In this document: piece after piece, positions 61,952 to 64,000 of the stretch | How the letters are laid out: each line of letters opens with the position of its first letter | How positions within the stretch are numbered: the first letter of the stretch is position 1 | DNA from: CAZFER01 sp964517495 | GTDB taxonomy: Bacteria > Hinthialibacterota > Hinthialibacteria > Hinthialibacterales > Hinthialibacteraceae | Assembly: GCA_964517495.1 (NCBI GenBank) | Contig: CAZFER010000005.1 | Span: forward strand, 78,017-142,016 | Reading direction: 5' to 3' | Length of the DNA stretch: 64,000 bases | Program-made: the position numbers and the translations under genes | Notes under the pieces: generated by a model | Database searches by the model: none | Told to the model about the DNA's origin: nothing | What the model saw: the letters and a program-made list of their open reading frames with translations, nothing else

Positions 61952-63595
61952 TTATGCAAGGGTGGTTCTTGCGATTTCTTGGGGTGTTGTGAGACCTTTT
62001 TTTACTTTGCTGATACCATCCTGGCGCAGTGTAGTTATTCCTTTCTTATCAATGAAATCATTTAAGGTGGCGGGATTGGCGCCTTTTACGATCAATTGGT
62101 GAAGTTCGTAATCATTGATTAGCAGTTCAAAGATGCCGGTGCGATCTCGAAATCCGGTTCCATTACAGTGTTTACATCCCTGCCCATATGTTACTGTTGA
62201 AATTTCATCACGTGTTGTGGAAAGGATTTCAAGTTCATCATCCTGGATGGGTCTTTGATTTTTACAGTGGGTGCAAACCAGTCGAATAAGGCGTTGGGCG
62301 ATGACGGCTTGAATGGATGATGCCACCAGGTAAGGTTCGCAACCCATGTCAATGAGCCGGGTTAAGGCGCTGGGGGTATCGTTGGTATGCAGAGTGGATA
62401 AGATGAGATGTCCCGTCAATCCAGCGTGAAGAGCCAGATGAGCGGTTTCTGGATCACGAATTTCCCCTAACATAATCATATCAGGATCCTGGCGCAGTAA
62501 GGATTTGAATACTTTGGGGAATGACAAGTTATGAGCCGGATCAATTTGGAATTGATTGAGACCTTCCATAATAAGTTCGATTGGATCTTCGATGGTGGAT
62601 ATATTTACATTGTCATTACGTATTGAATTTAAAATCGAATAGAGGGTAGTGGTTTTTCCACTTGCCGCGGGACCAGTGGTTAGGATAACACCGTGAGGTG
62701 TGTTTAGTGTTTCGTGGAGTTGATCCAATGTGGGTTCAGGAATACCTAAATTATTGAGGGCGATCAGTTCTTCTTCAGGAGGTAACAGGCGAAGAACTGT
62801 TTTTTCTCCATAAGGTCCTGGGAGAGTGGAGGCGCGAATGTTGAGTGGTGGTTTGTTGAGTTCTTCAAGGGTATAGACAAAGGCGCCTTCCTGGGGGATT
62901 AGTTTATTGGTGATATCCATGGTGGACAGGACTTTGATTCTTGATACGACAGGGGGGTAATCTTCACGTGCAATTTCCCCTTGAGGTGAAAGGAAGCCAT
63001 CAATACGAAAGCGAACGTGAGCGTTTTGGTTTGTGGGTTCGAGATGAATGTCGGTGGCACGGCGATTGATGGCATCCAAAATGATTTTATTGGTTAATTC
63101 CACGGCCTTGCTTTCATCGTTGCTTTCGACGGTGAATATTTCACTCATTTCCTTATTTGGATAGGCACGCGTGAAGAGTTGTGAGAAACTTACTCTATCC
63201 ATAAGCAAGGGACGAATGGTTTTAAAAGAGATATCGCTGAGATTTTTTTTAACCTCGTCAGGTATGGGTGCCGTACAGGCCACCAACAGCTCGGTTTCAT
63301 TGTTCCAAAAGCGAATTGGAATCAGGCCATGTTTCCAAGCAAGTGCGTCAGGGATTATATTTTGGGCATCGGATGAGAGGACCAGATCATCGGGACCAAC
63401 AATCTGAACGTCAAAAAATTTTCCCAATAATTGAATTAGCTCGGTTTCGTTTAGGTAGTGTAAGTGATCATGCTTAACGAAGAGGTATTCAAATTTGCCC
63501 TCGGTATCCTGTTGGGCATCTTGAATAAAGGCAAGCATATCCTCAGAGATGAGTTTTTTCTCAACAAGCAGATCACCGATTTTTTTATCAGGCAT
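61952..63595 (-). CDS. Type II secretion/type IV pilus assembly ATPase (GspE/PilB family)
   Basis: A 547-residue hexameric ATPase. The N-terminal domain (1-140, KKIGDLLVEKKLISEDMLAF) is the MshEN-type domain that binds c-di-GMP in relatives. The catalytic core has Walker A GPAASGKTTTLYSIL (about 305), the Asp box ISTIEDPIELIMEG, Walker B MIMLGEIRDPETA (about 375) and the His box HLILSTLHTNDTPSALTRL. A zinc-binding part has CTHC (about 437) and CKHCNGTG (about 471). Walker A reads GPAASGKT rather than GPTGSGKT, which still fits the P-loop rule. Whether it serves pili or secretion cannot be told; the partner genes lie outside the window. Confidence 0.9.
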   Translation of the reverse strand: MPDKKIGDLLVEKKLISEDMLAFIQDAQQDTEGKFEYLFVKHDHLHYLNETELIQLLGKFFDVQIVGPDDLVLSSDAQNIIPDALAWKHGLIPIRFWNNETELLVACTAPIPDEVKKNLSDISFKTIRPLLMDRVSFSQLFTRAYPNKEMSEIFTVESNDESKAVELTNKIILDAINRRATDIHLEPTNQNAHVRFRIDGFLSPQGEIAREDYPPVVSRIKVLSTMDITNKLIPQEGAFVYTLEELNKPPLNIRASTLPGPYGEKTVLRLLPPEEELIALNNLGIPEPTLDQLHETLNTPHGVILTTGPAASGKTTTLYSILNSIRNDNVNISTIEDPIELIMEGLNQFQIDPAHNLSFPKVFKSLLRQDPDMIMLGEIRDPETAHLALHAGLTGHLILSTLHTNDTPSALTRLIDMGCEPYLVASSIQAVIAQRLIRLVCTHCKNQRPIQDDELEILSTTRDEISTVTYGQGCKHCNGTGFRDRTGIFELLINDYELHQLIVKGANPATLNDFIDKKGITTLRQDGISKVKKGLTTPQEIARTTLA

Positions 63596-64000
63596 ACTAT
63601 CTCCTTTTTTTATTATTTACCCTCGCTGGATAATTTATTTTGTAACAAAAAAGCATTCTTTTAAATGGTAATGGTTATTGCGGGGAATTCAAAAGTTTTT
63701 TACATAAATTCCATATTTGTAGTAATTTAGGATATAAAAATAATTTATCTTTTCATCATTTTTTCCATTGAGATGATGAATAAGATTTGGAAGGTAATCA
63801 TAAATCTTAGGAAGGCAATTTACATGGTTGATCTCCTTGAAAATGTTTCATTGCTTAAAATTCTCGAAACATTGTGCAATCTGAGTTTGAACGATCAGGT
63901 AATCTCCTTTGGTGTCTGTTGATCATTTCTTATACTGGTTACGAGTTGTTTCGGGGCGCCCCGGTTTTTAATTCGGGGGGTGCCGTCGATTTATCCTATT
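63596..64000. other. Intergenic region at window end
   Basis: A 405-bp stretch, A+T-rich until about 63920 and then G+C-rich. It should hold the promoter of the PilB/GspE gene. A short frame from ATG 63824 (33 codons) lacks a clear ribosome-binding site and is not called. A GGGGCGCCCC palindrome at about 63954-63963 is followed by GGTTTTTAATT; it could be part of a terminator or of a repeat that continues past the window. No other feature is supported. Confidence 0.4.

Noticed and set aside
61725..62102. A 125-codon plus-strand frame between the RCK gene and PilB/GspE
   Set aside because: It overlaps the conserved C-terminus of the ATPase by 150 bp, has no ribosome-binding site and no motif.
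63950..63975. Terminator at GGGGCGCCCC near the window end
   Set aside because: The palindrome has no loop as written and only a short T-run; the neighbouring sequence is cut by the window.

Overview
The window reads as chromosome of an uncultivated Gram-negative bacterium. Envelope genes support an outer membrane: LolD- and LolC/E-type lipoprotein transport proteins, a lipobox lipoprotein, O-antigen ligase-like proteins and a type IV pilus/type II secretion ATPase. Secreted catabolic genes are of the kind common in Planctomycetes-like and FCB-like environmental lineages: Tat-exported sulfatase, sialidase, acetylxylan-esterase-like hydrolase, beta-helix protein, M14 carboxypeptidase and secreted FAD oxidoreductase. 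A ferredoxin-dependent 2-oxoacid oxidoreductase and an Asp23/Gls24 protein are also present. I cannot name the phylum from sequence alone; candidate phyla such as Sumerlaeota, Hydrogenedentota or Hinthialibacterota would fit, but that is a guess. There is no rRNA, CRISPR array, prophage or recognisable transposase. One tRNA, the initiator tRNA-fMet, is present.

Layout. 1-5437: the end of an AAA+/DUF4143 protein, then a minus-strand operon of two GT4 glycosyltransferases, an O-antigen ligase with TPR tail, and LolD. 5438-13660: YggT-like protein, GT39 transferase, LolC/E permease, a secreted repeat protein and a BrkB-like membrane protein. 13664-21600: secreted esterase, ferredoxin-NADP reductase, sialidase plus sulfatase behind operator-like palindromes, a PAS protein and a retropepsin-like lipoprotein. 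21601-31089: an A+T-rich surface-glycan block (FkbM methyltransferase, second ligase, a membrane protein with repeat ectodomain, three multi-spanning GT-C-like proteins), flanked by MITE-like repeats. 31468-38852: beta-helix protein and carboxypeptidase, then CBS-korA-korB-CBS. 39226-41159: a HisD/HisB-like pair with altered metal-site residues. 41331-44014: an A+T-rich four-gene cassette (histidine kinase, receiver, unknown protein, retropepsin-like protease). 44093-50620: FAD oxidoreductase, HD-GYP protein, dihaem cytochrome c, DarT-DarG toxin-antitoxin pair and an AF2212-like antitoxin. 50743-54908: CbiX, enolase, FtsB-like protein, tRNA-fMet, HU and Asp23. 55122-63595: a 1348-residue secreted protein, a voltage-gated-type channel with unusual filter and separately encoded second RCK protein, and a PilB/GspE ATPase.

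The most interesting signals are: (1) a short repeat with the core LDGYGGIH...FDIARDLE in two secreted proteins, with a looser version in a membrane protein beside an O-antigen ligase; (2) the HisD/HisB-like pair, which has lost several canonical metal ligands; (3) the kinase-receiver-unknown-protease cassette; (4) the channel with a nine-step basic S4 ladder but no GYG filter; and (5) 187-bp MITE-like elements plus a second composite repeat family that create false N-terminal extensions on neighbouring genes.
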